Numbered from the stretch's first letter, positions 9,178 to 17,476 are shown. The stretch: 59,290 bases of DNA from Lactobacillus hamsteri DSM 5661 = JCM 6256 (GCF_000615445.1 NZ_BALY01000008.1:1-59290), one strand, 5' to 3'. The notes: a model not told the origin generated them from the sequence alone. Program-made: numbers and translations.

Positions 9178-9591
9178 ATGGCGAAGAATGAAGAAGTAGT
9201 AAAAAATAGTGTCTTTGGTTTTGGGGATGCTAATGATGCTTATGCAAAATACTTTATTGGAAAGAGTTATCTTAAAGGTTTAGCCTCAAGCGATGCAGCC
9301 AAGACCAATGTCTCAAATGTAACTTTTGAACCGGGATGCCGTAACAATTGGCATGAACATGAAAATGTTCAAATTTTAATTGCCGTTGCGGGAGAAGGTT
9401 GGTACCAAGAAGAAGGCAAACCAGCTCGTAAGCTTGAACCTGGCGATGTTGTTATTGTTGATCCAAATACTAAGCACTGGCATGGTGCAACTAAGGATTC
9501 TTGGTTTGCTCACTTAGCAATTATGTCTGGTGAAGGCAAGACTACTTGGTATGGTCCAGTTAGTGATGAAGAATATAACAAGTTGAAGTAA
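9178..9591 (+). CDS. Small cupin-domain protein
   Basis: Single-domain cupin of 137 residues. Cupin motif 1 is seen as NWHEHEN followed later by GEGWYQEEG; motif 2 as PGDVVIVDPNTKHWHGA. The His residues of HEH and the late KHWHG are the usual metal ligands. Such proteins are often annotated as carboxymuconolactone-decarboxylase-associated or quercetinase-like cupins, but the substrate is unknown. GAAGGAG precedes the ATG. The gene is monocistronic with its own terminator. Confidence 0.85.
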   Translation: MAKNEEVVKNSVFGFGDANDAYAKYFIGKSYLKGLASSDAAKTNVSNVTFEPGCRNNWHEHENVQILIAVAGEGWYQEEGKPARKLEPGDVVIVDPNTKHWHGATKDSWFAHLAIMSGEGKTTWYGPVSDEEYNKLK

Positions 9592-9609
9592 AAATAAATA
9601 AGTTAATAG

Positions 9610-9645
9610 GCTAGTTTTCTTTTATTAAGAAAACTAGCTTTTTTT
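9610..9645 (+). terminator. Terminator after the cupin gene
   Basis: A 12-bp perfect stem (GCTAGTTTTCTT / AAGAAAACTAGC) with a 5-nt loop is followed by T7. Confidence 0.93.
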
Positions 9646-9663
9646 AGAAATTATATATTAAAT

Positions 9664-9806
9664 AAAAAAGGTCACTTAAGTCTTCAGCTAACCTAAGTGA
9701 CCATAGAAATACAGATACAAATGTAATAATTTATTTAACATTCTATTTTTCAGCGTAATAGAATGCTACAAAATTATATAAGTTAATCAATGTAGGAAAA
9801 TCCTAC
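9664..9806 (-). ncRNA. Candidate small RNA of about 140 nt with three hairpins
   Basis: On the minus strand GGTCACTTA...TAAGTGACC (9670-9702) followed by U6 is an intrinsic terminator, yet no minus-strand gene lies upstream. Two more stems precede it: CATTCTATT/AATAGAATG (9739-9765) and AATGTAGGA/TCCTACATT (9789-9809). A weak promoter (TGTCAT at 9840-9835, TACTAT at 9818-9813, 16-bp spacing) would start near 9806. I see no ORF in it. Entirely prediction from structure. Confidence 0.4.
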
Positions 9807-9838
9807 ATTTATATAGTACCTTAAATACAGAATAATGA

Positions 9839-10060
9839 CATATAAATATTATAAATAAAAATAAAGCAATTGCTCTTTTTGAAAAAATATTAATAATAGA
9901 TGTGCAAAATGCCCTCAGTGCTATCTGTAATGGTAGTTTCACAAGTTTTGATAATGCTATTGTTTATGCTAAAGTGAAGAAATCGCTATCATATTTAAAT
10001 ATAAATCGCAAAAATGTTTCTCATCCTGTGGATAACTTAAAATTTAGTTATTCTCATTGA
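9839..10060 (+). other. Stop-free stretch of 73 codons without ATG, possible gene relic
   Basis: One frame stays open from 9839 to the TGA at 10058-10060 in very AT-rich DNA. It lacks an ATG and a ribosome binding site; GTG at 9902 is the only common start and has no SD. The translation includes FEKILIIDVQNAL and AKVKKSLSYLNI and looks protein-like, but I cannot name a family. It may be the tail of a decayed gene or chance. Confidence 0.25.
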
Positions 10061-10159
10061 TTTTTTACTTTTGAATTAAAAACTTGGATTATATCTAAAA
10101 AGTGGGTTATCATTAAACGCAGATATATAAATTAGAGTCGAATAAGGACGTGTTAGATT

Positions 10160-11029
10160 ATGAGAAAGAATAAACTATTTACTGCTTTAGCAGCTGTCGC
10201 ATTGTTAACGGGAACTGGAGTTGAAGTGTTAAGCAATGCTCCTGTAGCACAAGCTGCAACTAAGAAGACTACTAAAAAAGCTAAGAAGTCAAAGAAATCA
10301 AAGAAGACCTCTAAATATGCCACAATTAGTATTAAAGCTGGTGCTCCAGCATATAAGGTTACTATTAAGAATAACAAGGTTTCTAAAGTTTCTAGATTAA
10401 CTAAGAAAGGCAAGAAACTTTCACTTAGAGGCGGTCAATCACCTGCAATTTGGTCAACTAAGTATAAAAAGGTAACATATTACTACATTGGTGGAAATTA
10501 TGCTGTAAGAGCTAAGGATGCTAGATGTATCAGTAAAAAGAAGGTACCAACTCTTAACTCTATTATTAAAAAAGCACAAGCTAAACAAAAAGCTAAAATT
10601 GATGCAGCTAATGACACTCTTAAGGCAAAGGTAAATAATTGGCAAGCACAATTAGAAAATGTTAAGCCAAAGACTTACGCAGCTAAAACTAGCTCAGAAG
10701 CACAATATTGGACTATTGACGATAACGGTAAACTTAATCAAAATTCAAGTAAGTTGCCAAGCGGTACACAAGTAGCAGTTATTTTCAAAACTAATGATAT
10801 TTTGACTAACAATAACGGTTCAGTTACAGCCTACTTTGCAACTATTAATAATAATCAACGTATTATTATTTCAGCTGATAATGTAACTTTAGATGATCAA
10901 GGTGCACAAATTCCTGACCAAAAAGCTTATGAAGCTAGTGTTAAGAATTTCAATGATATGAATACTCAGGCTAAGAACGATATTGAACAAACTAAAGCAG
11001 ATTTAGAAAATCAATTAAAGAATAATTAG
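10160..11029 (+). CDS. Secreted Lys-rich surface protein, S-layer-associated type
   Basis: Exported protein of 289 residues. A signal peptide (residues 1 to about 33, core LFTALAAVALLTGTG, cleavage after AQA) is followed by a very Lys-rich spacer of about 17 residues. A beta-rich region with YKVTIKNNKVSKV and YYYIGGNYAVRAKD resembles the cell-wall-binding SLAP repeats of S-layer-associated lactobacillus proteins. The second half contains helical, coiled-coil-like stretches. There is no LPXTG, so non-covalent wall attachment is likely. The SD (AAGGA) sits 11 nt before the ATG. Function unknown. Confidence 0.75.
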   Translation: MRKNKLFTALAAVALLTGTGVEVLSNAPVAQAATKKTTKKAKKSKKSKKTSKYATISIKAGAPAYKVTIKNNKVSKVSRLTKKGKKLSLRGGQSPAIWSTKYKKVTYYYIGGNYAVRAKDARCISKKKVPTLNSIIKKAQAKQKAKIDAANDTLKAKVNNWQAQLENVKPKTYAAKTSSEAQYWTIDDNGKLNQNSSKLPSGTQVAVIFKTNDILTNNNGSVTAYFATINNNQRIIISADNVTLDDQGAQIPDQKAYEASVKNFNDMNTQAKNDIEQTKADLENQLKNN

Positions 11030-11045
11030 TTTGAAGTAATGAAAA

Positions 11046-11072
11046 ATGGAGTCCCATATGGACTCTATTTTT
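11046..11072. terminator. Terminator between the surface-protein and PspC genes
   Basis: ATGGAGTCC / GGACTCTAT (one G-U, 5-nt loop) has a T run on the plus strand and A-rich DNA on the other side. It can serve both convergent genes. Confidence 0.8.
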
Positions 11073-11081
11073 GTATATAAA

Positions 11082-11312
11082 CTATTCTTTTTTATCGAAT
11101 TTTCCATCCATTACATTGCTAGAGCTACCAGATTCTGGCATAACAATAGCTGCGATGATGTAAAGCAAAGTTCCTGGAAAACAGCCAGTAAAAATAATTA
11201 CGGCAGCCCCGATAATTCTTACCCAAGCTGGATCTAAATTAAAGTATTCCGCAATTCCGCCGAATACCCCAGCAAAAACTTTATTGCGTGATTTGGTTAA
11301 TCTTTTTTGCAT
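11082..11312 (-). CDS. PspC-domain small membrane protein
   Basis: Small envelope protein of 76 residues. The N-terminus MQKRLTKSRNKVFAGVFGGI and AEYFNLDPAWVRI are the PspC signature, followed by one long transmembrane segment and a short charged tail. PspC domains occur in envelope-stress sensing; here the domain stands alone, as is common in lactobacilli. I prefer the ATG at 11312, preceded by GAGGTGA, over the GTG three codons upstream that overlaps that SD. Confidence 0.88.
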   Translation of the reverse strand: MQKRLTKSRNKVFAGVFGGIAEYFNLDPAWVRIIGAAVIIFTGCFPGTLLYIIAAIVMPESGSSSNVMDGKFDKKE

Positions 11313-11362
11313 AATTATCACCTCATAACTTATTTAAATTATACTATTTTCATGAATGAAAA

Positions 11363-11390
11363 AGAAAAAACTAGCCTAATAGCTAGTTTT
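11363..11390 (-). terminator. Terminator of tRNA-Leu
   Basis: On the minus strand AAAACTAGC / GCTAGTTTT with a 6-nt loop and U run starts 5 nt after the tRNA. Confidence 0.85.
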
Positions 11391-11395
11391 AATTA

Positions 11396-11479
11396 TGCCC
11401 CGAAAAAGGTTCGAACTTTCACTCAGTTTCCTGAACAGCGACCTGAACGCTGCGCGTCTGCCAATTCCGCCATCGGGGC
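11396..11479 (-). tRNA. tRNA-Leu (CAG anticodon)
   Basis: On the minus strand GCCCCGA pairs with TCGGGGC. The anticodon arm CAGCG-TTCAGGT-CGCTG gives anticodon CAG, reading CUG. It has 84 nt with a Leu-type variable arm and no encoded CCA. It is a single-gene unit with its own promoter and terminator. Confidence 0.95.
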
Positions 11480-11502
11480 AGAATATTCACAATTCATGAA
11501 TA

Positions 11503-11530
11503 ATCATACCAAATATTTGGTAAAATGTAA
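11503..11530 (-). promoter_or_regulatory. tRNA-Leu promoter containing a 16-bp palindrome
   Basis: Minus-strand TTACAT (11530-11525) and TATGAT (11508-11503) are spaced 16 bp. The perfect palindrome TACCAAATATTTGGTA (11507-11522) fills the spacer. It also lies about 60 bp upstream of the divergent carboxypeptidase gene, so it might be an operator for either gene, or chance. Confidence 0.5.
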
Positions 11531-11583
11531 GCATAAAAACTACTTTAATTAAAAAGCATAATAAAAATTAAAAGGATGGTTTG

Positions 11584-12885
11584 ATGTTTTTTCATAAAAA
11601 AGTAAAAAAGGCAGCTATAGCGTTAGTTGCGGCTATGTCTCTTGCAGCATGTGGCGCAATGGCCGAACCTGCAATCGTTCATGCAGATGCAACTGATACA
11701 TATCGTGACTCACAATTAAATTTGGATGTTAAGTCTGCAATTGCTATTGACAGCAAAACTGGGCAAATTTTATATGCTAAAAATGCAAATAAGACTTTGC
11801 CAATTGCTTCAATGACTAAGTTGGTAACTGTTTATTTAACTTTAGAAGCTATCAAGAAGAAGCAAATTTCTTGGAATACGAAAGTAGAGCCAACTCCTGC
11901 AATTGTAAAAGTAGCTGACAATACAGAATATTCTAACGTTCCTTTAAAATTAGGACATTCATATACTATCAAACAACTTTATCAAGCAACTTTAATTGAA
12001 TCTGCTAATGGTGCCGCAATGTGTTTAGCTAAGGCTGTTGCTGGCAGTCAAAAGAGCTTTGTTGATCAAATGCGTGCTCAATTAAAGAAATGGCATATCA
12101 ATAATGCGGAAATTTATACAGTATGTGGTCTTCCAAATGGAAACCTTGGTAAAGATGCATATCCTGGCGTAGATAAAAATGCTGAAAATACAATGTCAGC
12201 TAAGGATATGGCAATCATTGGCCAACATCTTCTTAGTGAATATCCAAGCGTTTTAAATACCACTAAGGTAGCTCATATGGCATTCAAAGATGGTAAAAAG
12301 ACTACACAAATGGCTAACTTTAACTGGATGCTTAAAGGCTTATCACAATATGATGCTAATTTCCCTGTAGATGGCTTAAAGACAGGAACAACTGATGCTG
12401 CAGGTGCTTGCTTTATCGGAACAATTAAGCGTAGTGGCGCTCGTCTTATTACTGTTGTAATGGGTGCAAAGCATAAAGATGGTACTGATCCATCACGTTT
12501 TGTTCAAACTAAGAAGTTAATGAATTATATTTTTAAGCAATATAGTCCAATTGTTTTAGATAGCAAAGCAACTTTTAAGAATGCCGAAAGCGTTCATGTA
12601 GCGGACGGAAAAGATTTATCAACTAATGTCGGCTTAAAGAGTAAAACTGTTCTTTGGGATCCAATGGATGGCAAGCAAGTTGCAGCTAGCTTAACTAATA
12701 AATCTGCGAATGCGCCAATTTCAAAAGGTCAAGCCGTAACGTCATATACTTTTAAGTCAGGTAATGAAGAATTAGTTTCTCTTGATCAACCTAATGGGAT
12801 GCGCGTAAAGGCACAAGCTTTGCAAAGTAATGGTAAGGCAAACTTCTTTGTAAGAATTTGGCGTTGGATTACTGGAGTAAAATAA
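11584..12885 (+). CDS. dacA: D-alanyl-D-alanine carboxypeptidase (DacA/PBP5 type)
   Basis: Serine-type carboxypeptidase trimming the terminal D-Ala of peptidoglycan stem peptides; acts outside the membrane. Catalytic motifs are SMTK (S76-K79), SAN (140-142) and KTG (266-268). The 433-residue protein ends in an amphipathic helix, VRIWRWITG, the usual membrane anchor. The signal region holds both a lipobox-like LAAC (Cys23) and a later HADA signal-peptidase-like site. AAAGGATGG stands 7 nt before the ATG at 11584, preferred over the TTG one codon earlier. nnrD follows 1 nt after the stop. Confidence 0.93.
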   Translation: MFFHKKVKKAAIALVAAMSLAACGAMAEPAIVHADATDTYRDSQLNLDVKSAIAIDSKTGQILYAKNANKTLPIASMTKLVTVYLTLEAIKKKQISWNTKVEPTPAIVKVADNTEYSNVPLKLGHSYTIKQLYQATLIESANGAAMCLAKAVAGSQKSFVDQMRAQLKKWHINNAEIYTVCGLPNGNLGKDAYPGVDKNAENTMSAKDMAIIGQHLLSEYPSVLNTTKVAHMAFKDGKKTTQMANFNWMLKGLSQYDANFPVDGLKTGTTDAAGACFIGTIKRSGARLITVVMGAKHKDGTDPSRFVQTKKLMNYIFKQYSPIVLDSKATFKNAESVHVADGKDLSTNVGLKSKTVLWDPMDGKQVAASLTNKSANAPISKGQAVTSYTFKSGNEELVSLDQPNGMRVKAQALQSNGKANFFVRIWRWITGVK

Positions 12886-12886
12886 G

Positions 12887-13741
12887 ATGCCAGAAATTAC
12901 CGATGATATTTTAAAAAAGGTTATTAAAGTCAGAGAAAGCGATAGTTACAAAGGTAAATACGGACGCATACTGTTAATTGGTGGCAGCGAGAATTATGGT
13001 GGCGCCATTATCATGTCAACAGAAGGTGCCATTAATTCGGGTGCAGGTCTTACGGCTGTTGCAACTCATTCAGTTAATCTAACAGCGCTTCATTCACGTG
13101 ATCCAGAGGCTATGTATATTGATTGGCGGAATAAAAATTTATCTGATTTAATTAAAAAAATGGATGTCATCGTGTGTGGCCCAGGACTTGGTACAAGCGA
13201 CTTTGCTAAAGGCATTGTTAAAATGCTCAGAGACAATGTAAATGAAAAGCAAACCGTAATTTTGGATGCCAGTGCGTTAGATTTAATTAGTGAAGATAAA
13301 AATTTAATGCCGTTAAATGCAGGGCATATCGTGCTAACGCCACACCAAATGGAATGGCAACGTGTTAGTCAGATTCGTATTCCTTTTCAAGATGATAAAG
13401 CAAACAAAGCGGCACTAAAGCAATTAGTTCCTAATGGCAATGCAACTTTAATTTTGAAATCAAATCGTACGCACGTATATGGCGAAGATGGCAATGTGTA
13501 TGTAAATACTGCCGGCAATCCAGGTATGGCAACAGGTGGAATGGGCGATACTTTGGCCGGAATTATTGGAGGTTTTATTGCTCAATTTGGACCAAGTATT
13601 GAAACAATTTTGGCAGCCGTTTATATTCATTCTTTAGCCGGTGATATTTTATATAAAGAAAATTATGTGGTTAAACCTACAGAGATTTCTAAATTATTAC
13701 CAAGACTGATGAAAAAGAATGCTATTAAAAGTGGAAAATGA
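12887..13741 (+). CDS. nnrD: ADP-dependent (S)-NAD(P)H-hydrate dehydratase
   Basis: Ribokinase-fold repair enzyme that dehydrates damaged NAD(P)HX at the expense of ADP (or ATP). The signature GMATGGMGDTLAGIIGG is complete, and the N-terminus carries GRILLIGGSENYGGA, typical of CARKD/YjeF C-terminal domains. At 284 residues it is the stand-alone dehydratase without the epimerase (NnrE) domain; no epimerase gene is adjacent. It starts 1 nt after the carboxypeptidase stop, so the two genes are cotranscribed. Confidence 0.93.
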   Translation: MPEITDDILKKVIKVRESDSYKGKYGRILLIGGSENYGGAIIMSTEGAINSGAGLTAVATHSVNLTALHSRDPEAMYIDWRNKNLSDLIKKMDVIVCGPGLGTSDFAKGIVKMLRDNVNEKQTVILDASALDLISEDKNLMPLNAGHIVLTPHQMEWQRVSQIRIPFQDDKANKAALKQLVPNGNATLILKSNRTHVYGEDGNVYVNTAGNPGMATGGMGDTLAGIIGGFIAQFGPSIETILAAVYIHSLAGDILYKENYVVKPTEISKLLPRLMKKNAIKSGK

Positions 13742-13788
13742 TAAAATCTGATTAGATATTCTTAAGAATCAGAGTGTGAGATAAATTA

Positions 13789-14448
13789 ATGAAAAAGGGC
13801 GTTTTAAAAGGTGTTATCATTGCCATAGTTTGTTTGCTCCTTTGTGTATTGATTGCAAAAATATCAATTCCTAAGGAATCTTTTCGGAATGATCCTAAGC
13901 AAGCTAAGGTAAATAAAAAGAAAGATAAAAATAAAAGTACAGCTGAACTTGCTCGGCCTTATAAAGATCCAAAGGATTTAAGACCTGAAGGAAGTTGGAA
14001 TAAAAAGAGCGAAGCTAAGAAGCATCCCAAGCTTGATAGTAAAAATGGCTTAGAATTACGAGTTTCTCTTAAAGGAAATCGCGTATATGTAATTAAAAAT
14101 AAAAAAGTTATTTATACAATGCTTTCAACTGCCGGAAAATATGAAAATGGCAAGTCGGATACTCCTACAGGAACTTTCCATATTCAAGAAGGCAAAGGCG
14201 ATACTTTCTTTAATCAAGAATTAAATGAAGGTGCTAATAATTGGGTTAGTTGGGACCCTAAAAATGAAAATGTTTATCTTTTCCACTCAGTACCTACTTC
14301 AGCCGATGGCAGTTATAATTTAAAAGAAGCTAAAAAATTGGGCAAAACTCAAGGCTCGCATGGCTGTATTCGTTTAAGCGTTCCTGATTCAAGATGGCTT
14401 ATGGAAAACGTTCCAGTTGGCACCAAAGTTGTCATTAAAGATAAATAG
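13789..14448 (+). CDS. L,D-transpeptidase (YkuD domain), membrane anchored
   Basis: Extracytoplasmic wall enzyme of 219 residues. One N-terminal transmembrane segment (residues about 5-24) is followed by a Lys-rich linker and a YkuD catalytic domain (about 85-219). The active-site block HGCIRLSVPD supplies the nucleophilic Cys and conserved Arg; the upstream His sits in YLFHSVP. YkuD enzymes make 3-3 cross-links or attach proteins to peptidoglycan. It lies 47 bp after nnrD, completing a small wall-related cluster. Confidence 0.9.
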   Translation: MKKGVLKGVIIAIVCLLLCVLIAKISIPKESFRNDPKQAKVNKKKDKNKSTAELARPYKDPKDLRPEGSWNKKSEAKKHPKLDSKNGLELRVSLKGNRVYVIKNKKVIYTMLSTAGKYENGKSDTPTGTFHIQEGKGDTFFNQELNEGANNWVSWDPKNENVYLFHSVPTSADGSYNLKEAKKLGKTQGSHGCIRLSVPDSRWLMENVPVGTKVVIKDK

Positions 14449-14481
14449 TAAAGAAAATATTAGCCAAGTAAGCCAATACCT

Positions 14482-14691
14482 GCTATAATCATGCTAAGTA
14501 AAGGTTAGAAGTAGTAATAATTTTTCCTTTTTTAGCGAATCTGAGTTGGTGTAAGTCAGGTAGGAAAACTTATGAAGGCGTGTCTAACTGTTAAAATAGA
14601 TAATTAAATAAGCGGATACTTTGTATCAATTAGAGTGGTACCGCGGGTAAGAACTCGTCTCTTTCTACGTTTTGTAGGAAGAGACTTTTTT
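14482..14691 (+). promoter_or_regulatory. Extended -10 promoter and arginine T-box leader of argS
   Basis: TGCTATAAT (14481-14489) is an extended -10. The stem I base GTTAGA (14504-14509) pairs with TCTAAC (14583-14588), and the specifier before it is CGT (14579-14581), an Arg codon. The T-box GAGTGGTACCGCGGG is at 14633-14647. The terminator GTCTCTTTCTAC / GTAGGAAGAGAC with T run is at 14657-14691. Confidence 0.93.
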
Positions 14692-14709
14692 TATGAAAAG
14701 GAGTAAGAA

Positions 14710-16395
14710 ATGGACTTTAAACAAGAAGTTGTTAAGTTGATCGCAAGTCAAGTTGATCTTCCTGAAGAAAAAATTAATGCTTTGATTGAACGCCCTAAGA
14801 ATGCGAAAATGGGTGACTATGCATTCCCATGCTTTATTTTAGCTAAGACTTTGCACAAGAATCCTGCAGAAATTGCCAAGGGTATTGCGGAAAATATTTC
14901 TAGTGATAATTTTGCTAAAATTCAAGCTGTTGGTCCTTACGTAAACTTTAGTATTGATCACGAAAAGCTTGTTTCTTCAACTTTGAAGAGTGTTTTATCA
15001 GAAAAAGAACATTACGGTGATCAAAAGATCGGTGAAGGTAATGTTCCAATCGATATGTCTTCTCCTAACATTGCTAAGCCAATGTCAATGGGCCACCTTC
15101 GTTCAACTGTTATTGGTAACTCAATTGCTAAGACAATGGAAAAAGTTGGTTACACACCAATTAAAATCAACTATCTTGGTGACTACGGCACACAGTTTGG
15201 TAAGTTGATTGCTGCTTATAAGCATTGGGGTAATGAAGAAGATGTTAAAAAAGATCCTATTATGAATCTTTTCCATTACTACGTAAGATTCCACAAGGAA
15301 GCTGAAGATAACCCTGAACTTGAAAATGAAGGTCGTGAATGGTTCAAGAAACTTGAAGATGGCGATCCAGAAGCTGTTAAGCTCTGGAAATGGTTCCGTG
15401 AAGTTTCTCTTACCGACTTTAAGCGTATTTACAAGGAACTTGGCGTAACTTTTGATTCATACAATGGTGAAGCTTTCTTTAACGATAAGATGCAACCAGT
15501 TATTGATGAATTGAAGGAAAAAGGCTTACTTCATGAATCACGCGGTGCACAAGTTGTTGACATGGGTGAAGATGAAAACCCAGCAATTATTGTTAAGTCA
15601 GATGGTACTTCAATCTACTTGACTCGTGATTTGGCTGCTGCTGAATGGCGTATGAAGGAATACAACTTCGTTAAAATGCTTTACGTTGTTGGTAATGAAC
15701 AAGCTCAACACTTTGTTGAACTTAAGACTGTGCTTAAGAAGATGGGCTATGATTGGTCAGATGAAATCCACCACATTCCATTTGGTTTGATTACCCAGGG
15801 TGGAAAGAAACTTTCAACTAGAAAGGGTAACGTTGTTTTCCTTGATCAAGTTTTGAAGGATGCTGTTAGCTTAGCTAAGAAACAAATTCAAGAAAAGAAC
15901 CCAGACTTGGCTGATCAAGATCAAGTTGCTCACGATGTCGGTGTTGGCGCTGTTGTCTTCCACGATTTGAAAAATGATCGTCTTGATAACTTCGACTTTG
16001 ACTTGGAAGAAGTTGTTCGTTTTGAAGGTGACACTGGTCCTTACGTTCAATACACTAACGCACGTGCTCAAAGTGTTCTTAGAAAGGCTGCTGCAATGGG
16101 TAAGAAGCCTTCAGAAACTAATTTTGCTTTAGACGATGATTGGGCATTTGCAGTTGCTAAGGATTTAGCTGACTTCCCAAGAATTATTGCTAGAAGTGCT
16201 GATAAATTTGAACCTTCAATTATTGCTAAATTTGCTTTGGATTTGGCTAAGAAATTTAACAAATACTACGCAAATGTGAAGATCTTAACTGATGATGACA
16301 AGATCGGTGCAAGATTAGCATTAGTACAAGCAACTTCAATTGTTTTAACTGAAGCTCTTAGATTATTAGGCGTTAATGCACCTAAAGAAATGTAA
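14710..16395 (+). CDS. argS: Arginyl-tRNA synthetase
   Basis: Class I synthetase of 561 residues. The N-terminal additional domain (about 1-80) contacts the tRNA D-loop. The HIGH equivalent is SMGH at 126-129 and the KMSK-like loop is GGKKLSTRKGNV. The C-terminal DALR anticodon-binding domain ends with the typical LLGVNAPKEM. AAAAGGAG precedes the ATG. Expression is set by the upstream Arg T-box. Confidence 0.98.
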   Translation: MDFKQEVVKLIASQVDLPEEKINALIERPKNAKMGDYAFPCFILAKTLHKNPAEIAKGIAENISSDNFAKIQAVGPYVNFSIDHEKLVSSTLKSVLSEKEHYGDQKIGEGNVPIDMSSPNIAKPMSMGHLRSTVIGNSIAKTMEKVGYTPIKINYLGDYGTQFGKLIAAYKHWGNEEDVKKDPIMNLFHYYVRFHKEAEDNPELENEGREWFKKLEDGDPEAVKLWKWFREVSLTDFKRIYKELGVTFDSYNGEAFFNDKMQPVIDELKEKGLLHESRGAQVVDMGEDENPAIIVKSDGTSIYLTRDLAAAEWRMKEYNFVKMLYVVGNEQAQHFVELKTVLKKMGYDWSDEIHHIPFGLITQGGKKLSTRKGNVVFLDQVLKDAVSLAKKQIQEKNPDLADQDQVAHDVGVGAVVFHDLKNDRLDNFDFDLEEVVRFEGDTGPYVQYTNARAQSVLRKAAAMGKKPSETNFALDDDWAFAVAKDLADFPRIIARSADKFEPSIIAKFALDLAKKFNKYYANVKILTDDDKIGARLALVQATSIVLTEALRLLGVNAPKEM

Positions 16396-16423
16396 AATAG
16401 CTTTTTAATTAATGAAAATCAAT

Positions 16424-16479
16424 TAATAGCGCTTACATTTTACGGAAAGATTGTTCAAAACTTCATAAAAGGGTACAAT
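16424..16479 (+). promoter_or_regulatory. fba promoter with upstream cre-like site
   Basis: TTGTTC (16451-16456) and TACAAT (16474-16479) are 17 bp apart. A cre-like sequence at 16424-16437 (12 of 14 positions of the consensus) ends 13 bp before the -35. In other Firmicutes a site in that place fits CcpA activation of glycolytic genes; here this is inference. Confidence 0.65.
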
Positions 16480-16512
16480 GTCTTTGTAAGATTATTTAGG
16501 AGGTATTTTTTA

Positions 16513-17424
16513 ATGGCTTATTTTGATAACGGTAATCAAATCTTTAAAGATGCTCGTAAGAACCACTACGCTGTAGGTGCTTACAACACTAACAACTTGG
16601 AATGGACTCGTGCAGAATTACGTGCTGCTGAAGAAACTAGAACTCCATTGTTGATTCAAGTATCAACTGGTGCTGCTAAGTACATGGGTGGTTACAAGTT
16701 CGTTAAGGACATGGTAGCTGACCAAATGGATTCAATGAACATCTCAGTTCCAGTTATTTTGAACTTGGACCACGGTGACTTTGAATCTGCTAAGGAATGC
16801 ATTGCTCTTGGTTACTCATCAGTTATGTTCGATGGTCACGCACTTCCAACTGAAGAGAACTTAGCTAAGACTAAGGAAATCATCAAGTTGGCTCATGAAC
16901 GTGGTATTTCTGTTGAAGCTGAAATTGGTAAGATCGGTGAAAACCAAGGCGGCGGTGAATTAGCTTCTGTTGAAGATGCTAAGGCATTCGTTGCAGCTGG
17001 TGTTGACAAGCTTGCTTGTGGTATTGGTAACATCCACGGTGTTTACCCAGCAGACTGGAAGGGCTTGAACTTTGACCGTCTTAAGGAAATTGCTGAAGCA
17101 GTTCCTGAAACTCCACTTGTATTGCACGGTGGTTCAGGTATTCCTCAAGACCAAATTGAAAAGGCTATTTCACTCGGTATTGCTAAGATTAACATCAACA
17201 CTGAATTCCAATTGGCATTCCAAGATGCTACTCGTAAGTACATCGAAGCTGAAAAGGACCTTGACAAGGGCAACAAGGGTTACGACCCACGTAAGTTGTT
17301 ATTGCCAGGTGCAGAAGCAATTACTGCCAAGATGAAAGAAATGATTTCTTGGATGGGTACTAAGACTATCGATGACGAACTTAAGGATGCATCATTCGAC
17401 CGTAGCTCATTAAACGAAGAATAA
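16513..17424 (+). CDS. fba: Class II fructose-1,6-bisphosphate aldolase
   Basis: Zn-dependent glycolytic aldolase cleaving fructose-1,6-bisphosphate to DHAP and glyceraldehyde-3-phosphate. The 303-residue protein carries the metal and substrate motifs NLDHGD, EAEIGKIG, IGNIHGVYP and LHGGSGIP, then ININTE near the C-terminus. A strong SD, AGGAGG, and uniform optimal codons point to high expression. It is monocistronic between its own promoter and a strong terminator. Confidence 0.98.
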   Translation: MAYFDNGNQIFKDARKNHYAVGAYNTNNLEWTRAELRAAEETRTPLLIQVSTGAAKYMGGYKFVKDMVADQMDSMNISVPVILNLDHGDFESAKECIALGYSSVMFDGHALPTEENLAKTKEIIKLAHERGISVEAEIGKIGENQGGGELASVEDAKAFVAAGVDKLACGIGNIHGVYPADWKGLNFDRLKEIAEAVPETPLVLHGGSGIPQDQIEKAISLGIAKININTEFQLAFQDATRKYIEAEKDLDKGNKGYDPRKLLLPGAEAITAKMKEMISWMGTKTIDDELKDASFDRSSLNEE

Positions 17425-17442
17425 TTACCTATCTTACAAACC

Positions 17443-17476
17443 AAAAAGTCCTAGGATTTTTCCTAGGGCTTTTTTT
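17443..17476. terminator. Bidirectional terminator after fba
   Basis: AAAAAGTCCTAGG / CCTAGGGCTTTTT (one wobble, 6-nt loop) with T tracts on both strands separates fba from the convergent HAD gene. Confidence 0.93.

Noticed and set aside
10153-10413. A minus-strand 86-residue hydrophobic protein
   Set aside because: It is the complement of the Lys-rich signal region of the surface-protein gene; the AAG/AAA run gives artificial Leu/Phe-rich translation.
9610-11390. Dispersed repeat based on CTAGTTTT hairpins at 9610-9638 and 11367-11390
   Set aside because: Both are ordinary intrinsic terminators; similarity is limited to the stem.
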